DNA of 64,000 bases from Polynucleobacter necessarius. GTDB taxonomy: Bacteria; Pseudomonadota; Gammaproteobacteria; Burkholderiales; Burkholderiaceae. Made by a program: the position numbers and the translations under genes. The notes under the pieces were generated by a model. It was not told where the DNA came from and made no database searches. It saw only the letters and a program-made list of their open reading frames with translations. Shown in pieces: positions 41,900 through 57,958 of this stretch; the first letter of the stretch is position 1; each line of letters starts with the position of its first letter. Where the stretch lies: the NCBI RefSeq assembly GCF_900095205.1, contig NZ_LT606951.1:248001-312000 (forward strand), in the 5' to 3' direction.

Positions 41900-43042
41900 A
41901 TGGCTTATATTGGATTTTCGCATTTTTTGATAATTTCGCTCAATTCTTCCTCAATCCCATCCTCACAGACCAAAAAAGTCGTTGTTGGCATGTCTGGAGG
42001 GGTGGATTCGTCAGTTGCAGCCTGGATGCTCAAAGAACAAGGTTTTGAGGTAATTGGTCTTTTCATGAAGAATTGGGAGGACGATGACAGCGATGAGTAC
42101 TGTTCTGCTCGTCAAGACTGGCTGGATGTAGTTTCTGTGGCCGATATGATCGGAATTGATGTAGAAGCGGTGAATTTTGTCGCTGAATACCGTGAGCGTG
42201 TATTTGCCGATTTTTTGCGCGAATACGCTGCAGGGCGCACTCCTAATCCTGATGTTTTATGTAATGCAGAAATTAAGTTCAAAGCATTCTTAGACCACGC
42301 GATGAGTTTAGGTGCGGATGCAATTGCTACAGGTCACTACGCACGCGTTCGCCACGAGGACGGCAAAGTGCAGTTATTGAAAGCAGTTGATGCTAGCAAA
42401 GACCAAAGTTATTTCTTGCATCGATTAACGCAGCAGCAATTGGCTAATGTGATGTTTCCACTTGGAGAAATTCCAAAAACTGAAGTGAGAAAAATTGCCG
42501 AGCAAATTGGTTTGCATAATGCAAAAAAGAAAGACTCCACCGGAATTTGTTTTATTGGTGAACGTCCCTTTAGAGAATTCTTAAATCGTTATTTGCCTCG
42601 CATTCCAGGTCCAATAAAAACACCTGAGGGTAGGACTGTTGGTGAGCATATGGGTTTAGCTTTTTTTACTTTGGGCCAGCGCAAGGGAATTGGTTTGGGT
42701 GGTAGCCAAGACGGCAATGGTGATGCATGGTATGTCGCACATAAAGATGTTCCAAATAACACTTTATATGTGGCACAAGGCCACGAACACCCATGGTTAT
42801 TGACTAATAGGCTATCAGCGATGGATACTAGTTGGGTATCTGGAGTAGCGCCAACACTGGGAAACTATTCAGCTAAGACACGTTATCGTCAAGCAGATTC
42901 GGCTTGCACGTTGAGCGCTGGAGAAGAGTCGTTAGGTTTTGATTTGAGTTTTCTAGATGCGCAGTGGGCAGTGACACCTGGACAATCTGCAGTCTTATAT
43001 GACGGGGATATTTGTTTGGGCGGTGGAATTATTACCGCATAA
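41900..43042 (+). CDS. mnmA: tRNA-specific 2-thiouridylase MnmA
   Basis: The enzyme thiolates U34 in Lys, Glu and Gln tRNAs. The PP-loop [20 protein letters not shown], the catalytic cysteines in [12 protein letters not shown] and [13 protein letters not shown], and ATGHYARV are all present. ATG at 41900 gives 380 residues. A further upstream ATG exists at 41810, and a shorter TTG start near 41930 is also possible since homology begins around TKKVVVGM. It is intact and ends before a strong terminator. Confidence 0.93.
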   Translation: MAYIGFSHFLIISLNSSSIPSSQTKKVVVGMSGGVDSSVAAWMLKEQGFEVIGLFMKNWEDDDSDEYCSARQDWLDVVSVADMIGIDVEAVNFVAEYRERVFADFLREYAAGRTPNPDVLCNAEIKFKAFLDHAMSLGADAIATGHYARVRHEDGKVQLLKAVDASKDQSYFLHRLTQQQLANVMFPLGEIPKTEVRKIAEQIGLHNAKKKDSTGICFIGERPFREFLNRYLPRIPGPIKTPEGRTVGEHMGLAFFTLGQRKGIGLGGSQDGNGDAWYVAHKDVPNNTLYVAQGHEHPWLLTNRLSAMDTSWVSGVAPTLGNYSAKTRYRQADSACTLSAGEESLGFDLSFLDAQWAVTPGQSAVLYDGDICLGGGIITA

Positions 43043-43071
43043 TCAAAGTTAAATTTTTTGCTAGTGGATAC

Positions 43072-43104
43072 AAAAAAGCCAATCAAAACTGATTGGCTTT
43101 TTTA
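43072..43104. terminator. Bidirectional terminator after mnmA
   Basis: AAAAAAGCCAATC and GATTGGCTTTTTT form a perfect thirteen-base stem around AAAACT. It can stop both mnmA and the convergent GST remnant. Confidence 0.92.
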
Positions 43105-43121
43105 ATTCGTCTACAGCTTGA

Positions 43122-43726
43122 TTAAGCAGCAGGTGGTTCCGTTTCAATAAAAGAAGGTCGTTGTAAGAGCTTTTGATACAGACGATCTAAGTTTGGATAT
43201 TGCGTTTGCCATTTCACTTCTGGAAATAAATAACCAATTGCGCAACCTACGGCGATGTCCGCAAGCGTCATTTGATTGCCATAACACCATGCATTTTCAC
43301 CAAGCTGCTCTGACATTTGACGAAGCGCTGCATCGATCTTGCCCATTTGGCGGTCGTACCAGAATTGGCTTTGTTGTTCTGCTGGACGTAAGGTGCGTTC
43401 CAAACGTGCCAATATTCCTGCATCCATAATTCCATCGGCTAAGGCTTCCCAGGTTTTAACCGAAGCCCGTTCACGATTCTCTGCTGGAATGAGCTTGCTT
43501 ATGGGGCTTAGGCCATCTGCGTACTCAGCGATGACGCGGGAGTCATAGATAGCTCTCCATCATCAGATATGAGGCAAGGAACCTTCCCGAGGGGGGTTAT
43601 TTAGGGAGATTTTGGTGTCTGCAGCCTAGACATTCTCTAGTTCGAGGTCGACTTCGACCTTTTTTCGTTAAAAACGATGCGTACTTTACGTACGTATGGG
43701 CTAGTAAGGGATCCGATAAGTTTCAT
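43122..43726 (-). pseudogene. Glutathione S-transferase, broken
   Basis: The ATG at 43726 reads MKLIGSLTSPYVRKVRIVFN, a GST thioredoxin-fold start. A shift in the A-run near 43667 is needed to read KKVEVDLELENV. A TAG then interrupts before AADTKISLNN (TGG likely). A G-run shift near 43595 restores LGKVPCLISDDGE, and a further break near 43550 leads to YDSRVIAEYADGLSP. The helical C-terminal domain (FWYDRQMGKIDAALRQMSEQ, MTLADIAVGCAIGYLF) then runs intact to 43122. Multiple lesions make it non-functional. Confidence 0.85.
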
Positions 43727-43748
43727 GAGGTAAGTATAGCCATCCTAA

Positions 43749-46558
<2,810 letters not shown>

Positions 46559-46569
46559 AAAGTTTTTAG

Positions 46570-47544
46570 TTAAACCCGCGCCCCATAGTCAGGGTCATCT
46601 TTGCGGGCATCGACATCTGGTTTTCTATCTCCCTTGACTAAATCTTCGCGTGTTACACCAAGCCACATGGCCAATGCCGCCGCTACGAAAACTGAAGAAT
46701 AAATACCAAATAAAATACCAATGGTCAGAGCTAAGGCGAAGTAGAAGAGTGTTGGGCCGCCGAAGATCAGCATTGCTAAGACCATCATTTCGGTACTGCC
46801 GTGGGTAATCACTGTTCTGCTGATAGTGCTAGTGATGGCGTTATCAATAATTTCGCGGGTATTCATCTTGCGATATTTTCGAAAGTTCTCGCGGGTTCGG
46901 TCAAAAATAACTACCGATTCATTGACTGAGTAGCCTAATACAGCAAGAACTGCCGCTAAAACAGAAAGGGAGAATTCCCATTGAAAGAAGGCAAAGAAGC
47001 CTAAAATGATGACCACGTCATGCAAGTTTGCAATGATGCCTGCGACAGCGAATTTCCACTTAAAGCGGAACGAAAGGTACACAACAATGCCGATGATCAC
47101 AAAGACTAGGGCTTTTAAACCATCAATAGCCAATTCTTGACCAACCTGTGGTCCTACGAACTCTACACGCTGAAGCTTTACTCCTATAGTTGCGGGATCT
47201 AGAACTTGCATTACCGCATTACTTTGGTCTGCAGATGAGATTAGTTTTCCTTCGGCATCTTTTTGTAAAGGTAAGCGAATCATCACATCACGTGAGCTAC
47301 CAAAATTCTGAATCTGGGTATCTGCGTAGCCTAATTTCTCAACCTTTTCTCGAATCGAATCTAAAGGAGCGGTTTGTGGATAAGTTACTTCCATTACCGT
47401 ACCACCGGTAAATTCGATTGAGAGATGTAAGCCGTTATGCCAGAGGAAGAAGACAGCTGCTAAAAAGGTAATTAAAGATATTGCATTGAGCACCAAGGCA
47501 TGGCGCATAAAGGGAATGTCTTTTTTGATGCGGAAAAATTCCAT
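46570..47544 (-). CDS. secF: Protein translocase subunit SecF
   Basis: The 324-residue, six-helix protein starts MEFFRIKKDIPFMRHALVLN. It has the P1 motif SIEFTGGTVMEVTYP and the family blocks VVYLSFRFKWKFAVAGIIA, YSVNESVVIFDRTREN and RTVITHGSTEMMVLAM. It forms the proton-driven SecDF complex that pulls proteins through SecYEG. It lies 3 bases after secD; waaA converges on its end. Confidence 0.95.
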   Translation of the reverse strand: MEFFRIKKDIPFMRHALVLNAISLITFLAAVFFLWHNGLHLSIEFTGGTVMEVTYPQTAPLDSIREKVEKLGYADTQIQNFGSSRDVMIRLPLQKDAEGKLISSADQSNAVMQVLDPATIGVKLQRVEFVGPQVGQELAIDGLKALVFVIIGIVVYLSFRFKWKFAVAGIIANLHDVVIILGFFAFFQWEFSLSVLAAVLAVLGYSVNESVVIFDRTRENFRKYRKMNTREIIDNAITSTISRTVITHGSTEMMVLAMLIFGGPTLFYFALALTIGILFGIYSSVFVAAALAMWLGVTREDLVKGDRKPDVDARKDDPDYGARV

Positions 47545-47547
47545 GAC

Positions 47548-49407
47548 TTACTTCTCCTGTGGGCGCCAAACTTGGCCAATAGCGAGTTTTTGAATCTTCT
47601 TGTGTCTGCCGTACCAAAGGTTGACAAGACCACGCGAGAAGAAGACGGCGGAGAACATTGAAGTCAAAATGCCCAAGCAGTGCACAACAGCAAAGCCTTT
47701 AATGGGGCCTGATCCAAATGCTAATAGGACTAGACCTGCTATCAATGTGGTTACGTTAGAGTCCAAAATCGTTGCCCAGGCTTTATCAAAACCAACGGCA
47801 ATTGCTGTTTGTGGAGATGCGCCATTACGTAGCTCTTCACGGATGCGTTCATTAATTAACACGTTCGAGTCAATCGCCATACCCAATGCCAAGGCCATCG
47901 CCGCAATACCAGGTAAGGTAAGGGTCGCTTGCAGCATTGAAAGAACAGAAATCAAGAGCAACAGGTTGACTGCTAGTGCTACAACAGAGAATGTGCCGAA
48001 CAATAAGTAGTAGGCCAGCATAAAAATAGCGATAGCACCAAAACCAATCAGCAGGGATTTAAAGCCCTTCTCAATATTCTCTGCACCTAAACTTGGTCCA
48101 ATAGTACGTTCTTCAATAATTTCCATTGGAGCGGCTAGAGAGCCTGCACGTAATAAAAGAGCTAAGTTATTTGCACTCTCGGTTGTGGGTTGCCCAGTGA
48201 TTTGAAATTTAGAACCAAATTCACTTTGAATGGTGGCAATAGTTAATACCTCACCTTTGCCTTTTTCGAACAAGATCATGCCCATGGGCTTGCCAATATT
48301 TTCGCGGGTAACCTCTTGCATAACGCGTCCACCAGCAGCATCCAAAGAGATATTGACGGCAGGGCGTTGGTTTTGATCAAAGCCAGCACTTGCATCAGTA
48401 ATACGATCACCACTAAAAATCACTGATTTTTTAAATACACCTAAACGGTTTTCGCCAAAACGGAATGTATCCATTCCTGGAGGCGGAGTTTCACCTAAAG
48501 CGATTGTTGAAATCAGTGGATCTGCTAGCCGAGATTCGAGTGTGGTTGTACGACCAATAATGTCCTTAGCTCTTGCCGTATCTTGAACACCAGGTAGCTG
48601 CACCACAATACGCTCTGCACCTTGTTGCTGTATCACAGGCTCTTTTACCGCTAACTCGTTCACGCGCTTATTTAAGGTGATGATGTTTTGCTTAACGGCG
48701 TTATCTTGAATTTCTTTTAACGCGGTTGGTTTAAATTCACCAACTAGTTTTGGTGAAAGGCCGGTAGGCTTTTCTTGCCAAAGCAATTCAGGTTGGCTTG
48801 TCATCAAAACGGAGCGAGCGGCATCAGCATCAGCAATGCTGCCGAAGTTAATGGAAATAAAATCAGCGCCACGGTCAATGCCTTGATGGTGAATATTCTT
48901 ATTGCGCAATTGGCTGCGAATATCAGTCGCTAAAGAAGTTACTTTTTTCTGGACTGCGCCCTTCATATCCACTTGAAGGAGGAAGTAGACACCACCGCGC
49001 AAATCAAGACCTAAGGGCATAGGCAGTGCATTGATTACACTTAGCCAGCCTGGTGTGTTGGATAGTAGATTTAGTGCAACAGTGTAATTGGGGTCCGCTT
49101 GATCAACATTTAATTTTTGCTGCAAGAGATCTCGAGCGCGTAATTGAATATCAGTGTTGTTGAAACGAATTTTGATGGAGCCAACATTGCCAGCGACTTC
49201 AAAGAAAATGCCGGTATTGGCAATATTTGCTTCAGCTAGAATTTTTTCTACACGGGACTGAGTTGCCAAACCAACCTTAATGGTTGGTTTGGCGGAGGAT
49301 ACTTGAACCGCTGGAGCCTCACCGTAGAAATTAGGTAATGAATATAGTCCGCCGATGAGTAGGGCAACAGCAATGACTAGATATTTCCAGAGAGGGTAGC
49401 GATTCAT
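47548..49407 (-). CDS. secD: Protein translocase subunit SecD
   Basis: The 619-residue protein has an N-terminal helix, a large periplasmic part with LGLDLRGGVYFLLQVDMKG (near residue 133) and five C-terminal helices. ALALGMAIDSNVLINERIRE carries the conserved aspartate region. It works with SecF and YajC. The order yajC-secD-secF on the leftward strand is conserved in proteobacteria. Confidence 0.95.
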   Translation of the reverse strand: MNRYPLWKYLVIAVALLIGGLYSLPNFYGEAPAVQVSSAKPTIKVGLATQSRVEKILAEANIANTGIFFEVAGNVGSIKIRFNNTDIQLRARDLLQQKLNVDQADPNYTVALNLLSNTPGWLSVINALPMPLGLDLRGGVYFLLQVDMKGAVQKKVTSLATDIRSQLRNKNIHHQGIDRGADFISINFGSIADADAARSVLMTSQPELLWQEKPTGLSPKLVGEFKPTALKEIQDNAVKQNIITLNKRVNELAVKEPVIQQQGAERIVVQLPGVQDTARAKDIIGRTTTLESRLADPLISTIALGETPPPGMDTFRFGENRLGVFKKSVIFSGDRITDASAGFDQNQRPAVNISLDAAGGRVMQEVTRENIGKPMGMILFEKGKGEVLTIATIQSEFGSKFQITGQPTTESANNLALLLRAGSLAAPMEIIEERTIGPSLGAENIEKGFKSLLIGFGAIAIFMLAYYLLFGTFSVVALAVNLLLLISVLSMLQATLTLPGIAAMALALGMAIDSNVLINERIREELRNGASPQTAIAVGFDKAWATILDSNVTTLIAGLVLLAFGSGPIKGFAVVHCLGILTSMFSAVFFSRGLVNLWYGRHKKIQKLAIGQVWRPQEK

Positions 49408-49432
49408 ATTAAGTTATTTTTAAACAAACAAA

Positions 49433-49759
49433 TTAAGCAGACTTCAGCGTGCCTTTTGGCAATACTGTAGTGATAGCACCTTTTTGTAACTGCACTTCAG
49501 TGCCTGCGCAAATTTCAACAGTAACAACTTGATCTTTAAGTGCGCTTACTTTGCCTATAATGCCGCCAACAGTAACAACTTCATCACCAACTGCAAGTGA
49601 CTCCAGCATGGCTTTAGTTTCTTTTTGACGCTTCATTTGTGGACGAATCATGATGAAGTACAAAACTGCAAACATCAAAATTAAGGGGAGGAAGCTCATC
49701 AAGTCACCGGAATCTGCGCCCGCTGCAGGAGCTTGGGCAAAAGCATTACTAATCCACAT
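49433..49759 (-). CDS. yajC: Preprotein translocase subunit YajC
   Basis: This is a 108-residue, single-helix membrane protein. LMFAVLYFIMIRPQMKRQKE with the IRPQ motif follows an N-terminal AQA stretch, and the cytosolic part LAVGDEVVTVGGIIGKVSAL is typical. It associates with SecDF and is encoded 25 bases upstream of secD. tgt lies 132 bases upstream on the same strand. Confidence 0.94.
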   Translation of the reverse strand: MWISNAFAQAPAAGADSGDLMSFLPLILMFAVLYFIMIRPQMKRQKETKAMLESLAVGDEVVTVGGIIGKVSALKDQVVTVEICAGTEVQLQKGAITTVLPKGTLKSA

Positions 49760-49891
49760 ACAAAACCTCCGTTAATTACTTATGAAAAACTGCTTTATTT
49801 TTCGACCTTTAAACCTGAATCGTAAGCCGCAATTCTAAACTGTGTGGGGCTTTGGAGGTGATTTGCTGGGGTTTTACTCCCTTTGGGGCTA

Positions 49892-52092
<2,201 letters not shown>

Positions 52093-52122
52093 AGCATTAC
52101 CATCAGGTATTAGATTTTAACG

Positions 52123-54210
52123 ATGACTACTAAACAAACGCCAAGCACACTCCAAAAGATGGGTTTAGATAGCCCAATGGCCCTTGCTTTGCATTTGCCA
52201 TCCCGTTATGAGGATGAAACTGAGTTGCTTACTATTGAAGAGGCAATTCATCAAGGTAGATTTAACTCGGCTCAGACGCAAGGAGTCGTCATTCGTAATC
52301 AGGTCTTATTTCGACCTAGAAGACAGATGGTGGTCACTATTGAGGATGAAACGGAGACCCTTAATCTCCGTTTCCTCAACTTTTACCCTAGCCAGCAAAA
52401 GCAGATGGCCGTTGGGGTCAATATCAGAATTCGTGGCGATGTACGTGAGGGCTTTCAGGGTCCAGAAATGGTGCACCCTACAGTGCGAGCCGTTGCTCCA
52501 GATGCGTCATTACCCACCAGCTTGACTCCGGTCTATCCAGCCAGTGTCGGAGTTTCGCAAGCCATCATTCGTAAAGCCGTTAACCAAGCTTTGAGTGAAC
52601 CGGTTTTGAATGAAATTTTGGCAGAGTTTCTACCGAAAAAACTCATGGCAGAGTTATTACCAAGTAATGATTGGCCTAATCTGCAATCAGCGATTACTTA
52701 TTTGCATCAACCGCCTGCCGACGCCGATACCCAGTCATTACTGGAGCGTACTCATCCTGCATGGCGTCGAGTACAGTTTGAAGAACTCCTTGCTCAGCAA
52801 ATTTCTTTAAAACGCGCACATGCTATTCGTCGAGAACGACATGCACCATCTTTTGCAAAAATTCAAGATGAAAGTAAAGACAAAACAAGAAAGCAAAGTT
52901 TTGAAGAAGGTTTGCTGAAAGTCCTGCCCTTTACATTAACTAATGCACAAGAACGCGTTTGGTCGGAAATTAGCGCTGACCTCTCTAAATCTTTTCCGAT
53001 GAATCGCCTTTTACAAGGCGATGTTGGCAGTGGCAAAACCGTAGTAGCTGCTTTGGCTGCCGCACGGACAATAGAGCATGGCTATCAAGCAGCCATCATG
53101 GCTCCTACTGAGATTTTGGCTGAACAGCACTATTTGAAAATGAAAGAGTGGTTTGAGCCTCTGGGTGTAATGATTGCATGGTTGTCAGGCAGCCTAAAAG
53201 CCAAAGAAAAAAAATTGGCACAAGAGGTGATTGAGAGCGGAGAAGCGCAGCTGATTATTGGAACGCATGCGTTGATACAGGAGAATGTGAGCTTTGCCAA
53301 ACTCGGTCTAGCAGTGATTGATGAGCAACATCGTTTTGGAGTAAGGCAGCGTTTAGAAATTCAGCAACGTGTTGGATCAGAATTTTTTTACTGTCATCAG
53401 TTGATGATGTCAGCTACTCCTATTCCTCGTACTTTAGCGATGACTTACTACGCCGATTTGGATGTTTCAGTGATTGATGAGTTACCTCCGGGGCGTAAGT
53501 CTATTGCAACCAAGGTCGTTAAAGCTAGTCGGCGTGATGAGGTGGTTGGTGGTTTGCAAAGTTGGTTATCAAAAGGGCTCCAGGCATACTGGGTTTGTCC
53601 TCTGATTGAAGAGTCTGAAGCTCTGCAATTACAAACCGCAGTGGAAAGCTTTGAGCTGCTTACGCAAGCACTGCCCGACTTCAAGTTTGGTTTAGTGCAC
53701 GGAAGATTAAAGGCGGAAGAAAAAGCGGCAGTCATGGCTGCCTTCAAGGCGAATGAAATTCAACTTCTAGTTGCCACTACGGTGATTGAGGTAGGGGTTG
53801 ACGTCCCTAATGCGGCGTTGATGGTGATTGAACATGCTGAGCGATTTGGCTATGCCCAGATTCATCAACTACGTGGTCGTGTGGGCAGGGGTTCAGCAGA
53901 TTCAGTCTGCATTTTGATGTATGCCGAGCCTTTATCGATGGCTGCTAAAGAACGCTTACAAACCTTGCGTGAGACCGCAGATGGGTTTGTAATCGCCGAG
54001 CGTGACTTATCTCTCCGTGGTCCAGGAGAACTCCTTGGCGCTAAACAATCGGGCGATACCATGTTGCGATTTGTTGATCTTCAACGTGATGCCTGGCTCA
54101 TCGAGCTGGCTCAAAAGGCTGCTGAGCGTTTGCTCGCTGAGCATGCTGATCTTGTAGAGCGACATCTAGAGCGCTGGCTTGGATCTCGCGCTGAATTTCT
54201 AAAGGCTTGA
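52123..54210 (+). CDS. recG: ATP-dependent DNA helicase RecG
   Basis: The 695-residue protein remodels stalled replication forks and Holliday junctions. The N-terminal wedge domain (to about residue 190) is followed by helicase motif [21 protein letters not shown], motif [29 protein letters not shown] and the motif VI region [19 protein letters not shown]. The C-terminus [15 protein letters not shown] is standard. Intact and followed 10 bases later by ubiA. Confidence 0.95.
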   Translation: MTTKQTPSTLQKMGLDSPMALALHLPSRYEDETELLTIEEAIHQGRFNSAQTQGVVIRNQVLFRPRRQMVVTIEDETETLNLRFLNFYPSQQKQMAVGVNIRIRGDVREGFQGPEMVHPTVRAVAPDASLPTSLTPVYPASVGVSQAIIRKAVNQALSEPVLNEILAEFLPKKLMAELLPSNDWPNLQSAITYLHQPPADADTQSLLERTHPAWRRVQFEELLAQQISLKRAHAIRRERHAPSFAKIQDESKDKTRKQSFEEGLLKVLPFTLTNAQERVWSEISADLSKSFPMNRLLQGDVGSGKTVVAALAAARTIEHGYQAAIMAPTEILAEQHYLKMKEWFEPLGVMIAWLSGSLKAKEKKLAQEVIESGEAQLIIGTHALIQENVSFAKLGLAVIDEQHRFGVRQRLEIQQRVGSEFFYCHQLMMSATPIPRTLAMTYYADLDVSVIDELPPGRKSIATKVVKASRRDEVVGGLQSWLSKGLQAYWVCPLIEESEALQLQTAVESFELLTQALPDFKFGLVHGRLKAEEKAAVMAAFKANEIQLLVATTVIEVGVDVPNAALMVIEHAERFGYAQIHQLRGRVGRGSADSVCILMYAEPLSMAAKERLQTLRETADGFVIAERDLSLRGPGELLGAKQSGDTMLRFVDLQRDAWLIELAQKAAERLLAEHADLVERHLERWLGSRAEFLKA

Positions 54211-54220
54211 TAATTACTTC

Positions 54221-55084
54221 ATGAATTTAAAAGAACGTTTTATTTCTTATGGGTACTTAATTAGGCTCGATAAGCCCATTGGTACGCTCTTGCTGTTATG
54301 GCCAACCCTGTGGGCTCTCTGGCTAACAAGCAGCGGTGTGCCGGATTTATCTACTCTGCTGATCTTTGTAGTGGGCACATTTTTAATGCGCAGCGCAGGT
54401 TGTGCAATCAATGACTATGCTGATCGTGACTTTGATCGCTACGTCAAAAGAACAGAAGGCCGTCCCGTCACGAGTGGCAAAATTTCCTGGAAAGAAGCGG
54501 TGGCAGTTGCTGGTGTTTTAGCCTTCCTCGCTTTTTTACTAATCCAACCTTTAAATGTATTTACAAAGCAACTGTCGGTTATAGCGTTGCTAGTAGCCTT
54601 TATTTACCCATTTACCAAAAGATTTTTTGCCATGCCTCAAGCCGTCTTAGGCATTGCCTTTGGGTTTGGTATCCTCATGGCTTATGCGGCCATTTTGGAC
54701 TTCATTCCCTTGGAGGCTTGGATTCTTTTTATAGGAAATATTTTCTGGGCAATTGCCTATGACACTGCTTATGCAATGGTAGATCGAGATGATGACTTGC
54801 GTTTAGGGTTGCGCACATCAGCGATTACTTTTGGAAAAAACGACATCATCGCTATAGCAATTTGTTATGGAATACTATTTTTAAGTCAGCTATGCGTAGC
54901 CCAATTGGCTGGCTTAAGTAATTACTATTTGTTGGGTTGGTTCCCAGCCCTAGCTTGCGCTATCTACCACTTAAAGCTGGTTTCAACACGCAACCGAGAG
55001 GATTGCTTTAAAGCATTCCGCCACAACAATTGGTTGGGCGGATTTTTATTTTTAGGTATTGTTTTGGGGACGGCTATTAACTAG
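54221..55084 (+). CDS. ubiA: 4-hydroxybenzoate polyprenyltransferase
   Basis: The 287-residue integral membrane enzyme prenylates 4-hydroxybenzoate in ubiquinone synthesis. The two aspartate-rich motifs are [17 protein letters not shown] (about residues 65-81) and [18 protein letters not shown] (about 183-200). Eight or nine helices are apparent. It is likely co-transcribed with recG and overlaps the end of proC by four bases on the other strand. Confidence 0.94.
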   Translation: MNLKERFISYGYLIRLDKPIGTLLLLWPTLWALWLTSSGVPDLSTLLIFVVGTFLMRSAGCAINDYADRDFDRYVKRTEGRPVTSGKISWKEAVAVAGVLAFLAFLLIQPLNVFTKQLSVIALLVAFIYPFTKRFFAMPQAVLGIAFGFGILMAYAAILDFIPLEAWILFIGNIFWAIAYDTAYAMVDRDDDLRLGLRTSAITFGKNDIIAIAICYGILFLSQLCVAQLAGLSNYYLLGWFPALACAIYHLKLVSTRNREDCFKAFRHNNWLGGFLFLGIVLGTAIN

Positions 55085-55950
55085 CTTTGACCCAGCTCAT
55101 CACCCATGGTCTTGCCACGTTGGCTAGCAGCATCAATTGCTTTTTCCAAGATCTCTTGCCAGCCATGTTGCTTCATTACCTCAAGCGCAGCCGCTGTGGT
55201 ACCACCCTTAGAGGTTACTCTCTCGCGCAACACTCCTGCATGCTCGTCGGAGTTATGGGCAAGTTGTGCAGTACCTTCAAGCGTTGCATAAGCGAGTTTG
55301 CGTGCGGTATCGTTATCTAAGCCGAGCTTCACGCCGGCGGACTGCATTGCCTCTAGAAATGCAAAAACATAAGCAGGCCCGCTACCTGAAACGGCAGTCA
55401 CGGCATCCATTAGCTTTTCTTCCGAAACCCAAACCGCTTGACCAACTGCGTTGCAAATGGTTTCTGCTAAAGCGCGGTCGGGCTGACCTACAGCAGAGTC
55501 CGCAAAGAGACCAGTGATGCCTTTGCCAATGAGTGCGGGTGTATTGGGCATGGCGCGGATACAACGGGTGTGATCAAGCCAGCGACTCATATCTTTCAGC
55601 CGAATTCCGGCAGCAATGTTCAAAATTAGTGGGCCAGGAGCGGTCGCATGCTTTAGTTTGGTAGCTAGACCTTTGGCAACAATATTGAAGTCTTGTGGCT
55701 TGATTGCCATCACAACCACGTTATTTTTGGAGAAGTCAAAAGCAATTTGCTCTGGTGCGCCAATACCTTGCACACCAAAATCTTCATATAGCTTTAAGGC
55801 GGTAATTGTATTAGCTTCTACAACAGAGATTTGGTTTGGTTCAAATCCACTAGCGAGTAGACCGCTAATGAGGGCCCGCCCCATATTGCCGCCGCCAATA
55901 AAAGTAATGTGGGTGTTGCTATTAGTTTGAGTAATATTATTTGTGCTCAT
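55081..55950 (-). CDS. proC: Pyrroline-5-carboxylate reductase
   Basis: The 289-residue enzyme makes proline from P5C with [25 protein letters not shown] is the N-terminal Rossmann loop, followed by [17 protein letters not shown] and the signature [17 protein letters not shown], then [19 protein letters not shown]. The start overlaps the stop of the YggS-type gene, so the two are coupled, a widespread gene pair. Confidence 0.95.
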   Translation of the reverse strand: MSTNNITQTNSNTHITFIGGGNMGRALISGLLASGFEPNQISVVEANTITALKLYEDFGVQGIGAPEQIAFDFSKNNVVVMAIKPQDFNIVAKGLATKLKHATAPGPLILNIAAGIRLKDMSRWLDHTRCIRAMPNTPALIGKGITGLFADSAVGQPDRALAETICNAVGQAVWVSEEKLMDAVTAVSGSGPAYVFAFLEAMQSAGVKLGLDNDTARKLAYATLEGTAQLAHNSDEHAGVLRERVTSKGGTTAAALEVMKQHGWQEILEKAIDAASQRGKTMGDELGQS

Positions 55951-56672
55951 TTGTTAATCTTATCGCGCTTCCCAAAAATAGTTGTTCCAACTCTTACCAT
56001 GGTGCTTCCTTCGTGGATGGCAGCTTCTAGGTCATCAGACATGCCCATTGAAAGTGTGTCAAAAAATTGGTATCCTAGTTCTGTGGAATGGGATGCTTGT
56101 ATTCGTTTAAAACAATCCTGTACGGCCCCAAAAGCCTGGCGCTGTTGATGGATATCTGATGTAGGCGCTGGAATGGCCATTAAGCCTCTGAGAGCCACAT
56201 TGGGTAAAGCGGTAATGGCACTACACAGAGAATTAGCTTCCGCTAAGGAAACACCGCTTTTGCTATCTTCTTCACTCACATTGAGTTGTACGCAAACCAT
56301 CAATGGCGGCAAATCTGGAAATTCCCCGCGTTGGGTGGATAGACGCTCGGCAATTTTGAGTCGATCCACACTGTGAACCCAATCGAAATGTTGCGCCACT
56401 TCCCTTGTTTTATTGCTTTGCAGTGGACCAATGAAATGCCATATAAGCCAAGGACGTAATTTGGCAAGCTTCTCAATTTTTTCTACTGCCTCTTGGACAT
56501 AGTTTTCGCCAAATGCAGATTGACCAGCATGCATAGCCTCTTCTACTGCTGAAGCAGGAAAGGTTTTGCTGACGGCTAAAAGTTCAATTTCTTCAGGTTC
56601 ACGTTTTGCTGCTAAGGCAGCAAGTTCAATTCGCTCCCTGACTTGCATCAGATTAACTACGATGGAATTCAT
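55947..56672 (-). CDS. YggS-family PLP homeostasis protein
   Basis: This is a 241-residue TIM-barrel protein. The PLP lysine is in IELLAVSKTFPASAVEEAMH. GENYVQEAVEKIE, WHFIGPLQSNKTREV and MGMSDDLEAAIHEGSTMVRV are family motifs. YggS (PLPBP) buffers pyridoxal phosphate and has no known catalytic reaction. It overlaps proC (downstream) and the broken glcF (upstream) by four bases each. Confidence 0.93.
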   Translation of the reverse strand: MNSIVVNLMQVRERIELAALAAKREPEEIELLAVSKTFPASAVEEAMHAGQSAFGENYVQEAVEKIEKLAKLRPWLIWHFIGPLQSNKTREVAQHFDWVHSVDRLKIAERLSTQRGEFPDLPPLMVCVQLNVSEEDSKSGVSLAEANSLCSAITALPNVALRGLMAIPAPTSDIHQQRQAFGAVQDCFKRIQASHSTELGYQFFDTLSMGMSDDLEAAIHEGSTMVRVGTTIFGKRDKINK

Positions 56673-57950
56673 GAGGCCTTAGCTGACTTGCTGACGAGTT
56701 GATCCACTATTTCTATCCAATGAACAACCGGGGTGTCATCTTGTTGTAAATGAGTAATACAGCCAATATTTCCAGAAACAATCACTTCCGCACCAGACTC
56801 CTCACACGCAGTATTGAGGTGAGCAAGTTTATTGTTGCGAAGCTGTTCAGATAATTCTGGTTGAGTAACAGAGTAAGTTCCGGCAGATCCACAACAAAGA
56901 TGACTATCTACACATAAACTCACGCCAATACCTATGTTAGAGAGTAGGCCCTCAACTTTGCCGTGGATTTGTTGCCTATGCTGCAAAGCACAAGGTGGGT
57001 GATACAACCACACCTGGTTTAGGATCCGTACCCACAAGCTGGATAAGCTCGTTTTGCAATGAAGGAAGAATCTCAGAGATATCTTTAGTTAAGTCAGAGA
57101 CCTTTTTGGCTTTTGCCGCGTAAGTGGGATCGTTTGCAAACAGATGTCCATAATCCTTCACCATCACTCCGCAACCAGAAGCAGTCATCACAATTGCTTC
57201 TACGCCACTTTCTACTATAGGCCACCAAGCATCAATATTTTGCTTAGCATTTTCCAGGCCGCCAGCTTGGTCATTCAGGTGATAGCGTAGTGCCCCGCAA
57301 CAAGTTGCGCTCGGAGCGCTAATGAGTTGAATCTTCAATGCATTGAGTACACGAGCTGTTGCTGAATTAATATTAGGCAACATACCAGGTTGGACGCAGC
57401 CTTCTAATAAAACCATTTTTCGTTGATGCGTTGAAGCAGGTCTTGCATACGGATCAGTAGACTTTGCCAATACTTTATATTAAGGGTTAGCGGAATTTTT
57501 CGTTGGATACCGCTAGGCATAAATGGGCATACTAGGCGACCCAATGTCATCGCGGAATTAAACAGCGCAGGCTTGGTTAAGCCTCCTTTTAGCGCCCAGC
57601 GTGTAAGTCTTTGGGCAAAAGGACGTTCAGGCGCGTTTTCTTCTGCCCATTTACGACCGATGTCAATCAGGTTGCCATATTGTACACCCCTAGGGCAAGT
57701 ACTTTCGCAATTACGACACATTAAGCAACGATCTAAATGAAGACGAGTTTTTTCGGTAGGAGCGTGACCTTCGGCAATTTGCTTAATGAGATAGATGCGT
57801 CCACGTGGGCCATCTAACTCATCGCCTAACAACTGATAAGTAGGGCAGGTAGCAGTACAAAAAACCGCAGTGAACACATTTACCCAGAATACGAGCTGCC
57901 TCGATACCTTCCGGCGTGTTGGCGAATTGAGGGGCTAGTTGAGTTTGCAT
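56669..57950 (-). pseudogene. glcF: Glycolate oxidase iron-sulfur subunit GlcF, broken
   Basis: The ATG at 57950 reads MQTQLAPQFANTPEGIEAAR and the first cluster motif KCVHCGF. An extra T in a T-run near 57878 shifts the frame away from CTATCPTYQLLGDELDGPRG, and the second cluster follows (CLMCRNCESTCPRGVQYGNL). A shift near 57475 precedes AKSTDPYARPASTHQRKMVL, and another near 57010 precedes LYHPPCALQHRQQ and CCGSAGTYSV. The CCG domains are recognisable. GlcF passes electrons from glycolate oxidation. At least three frameshifts abolish it. Confidence 0.9.
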
Positions 57951-57958
57951 ATCTGTAC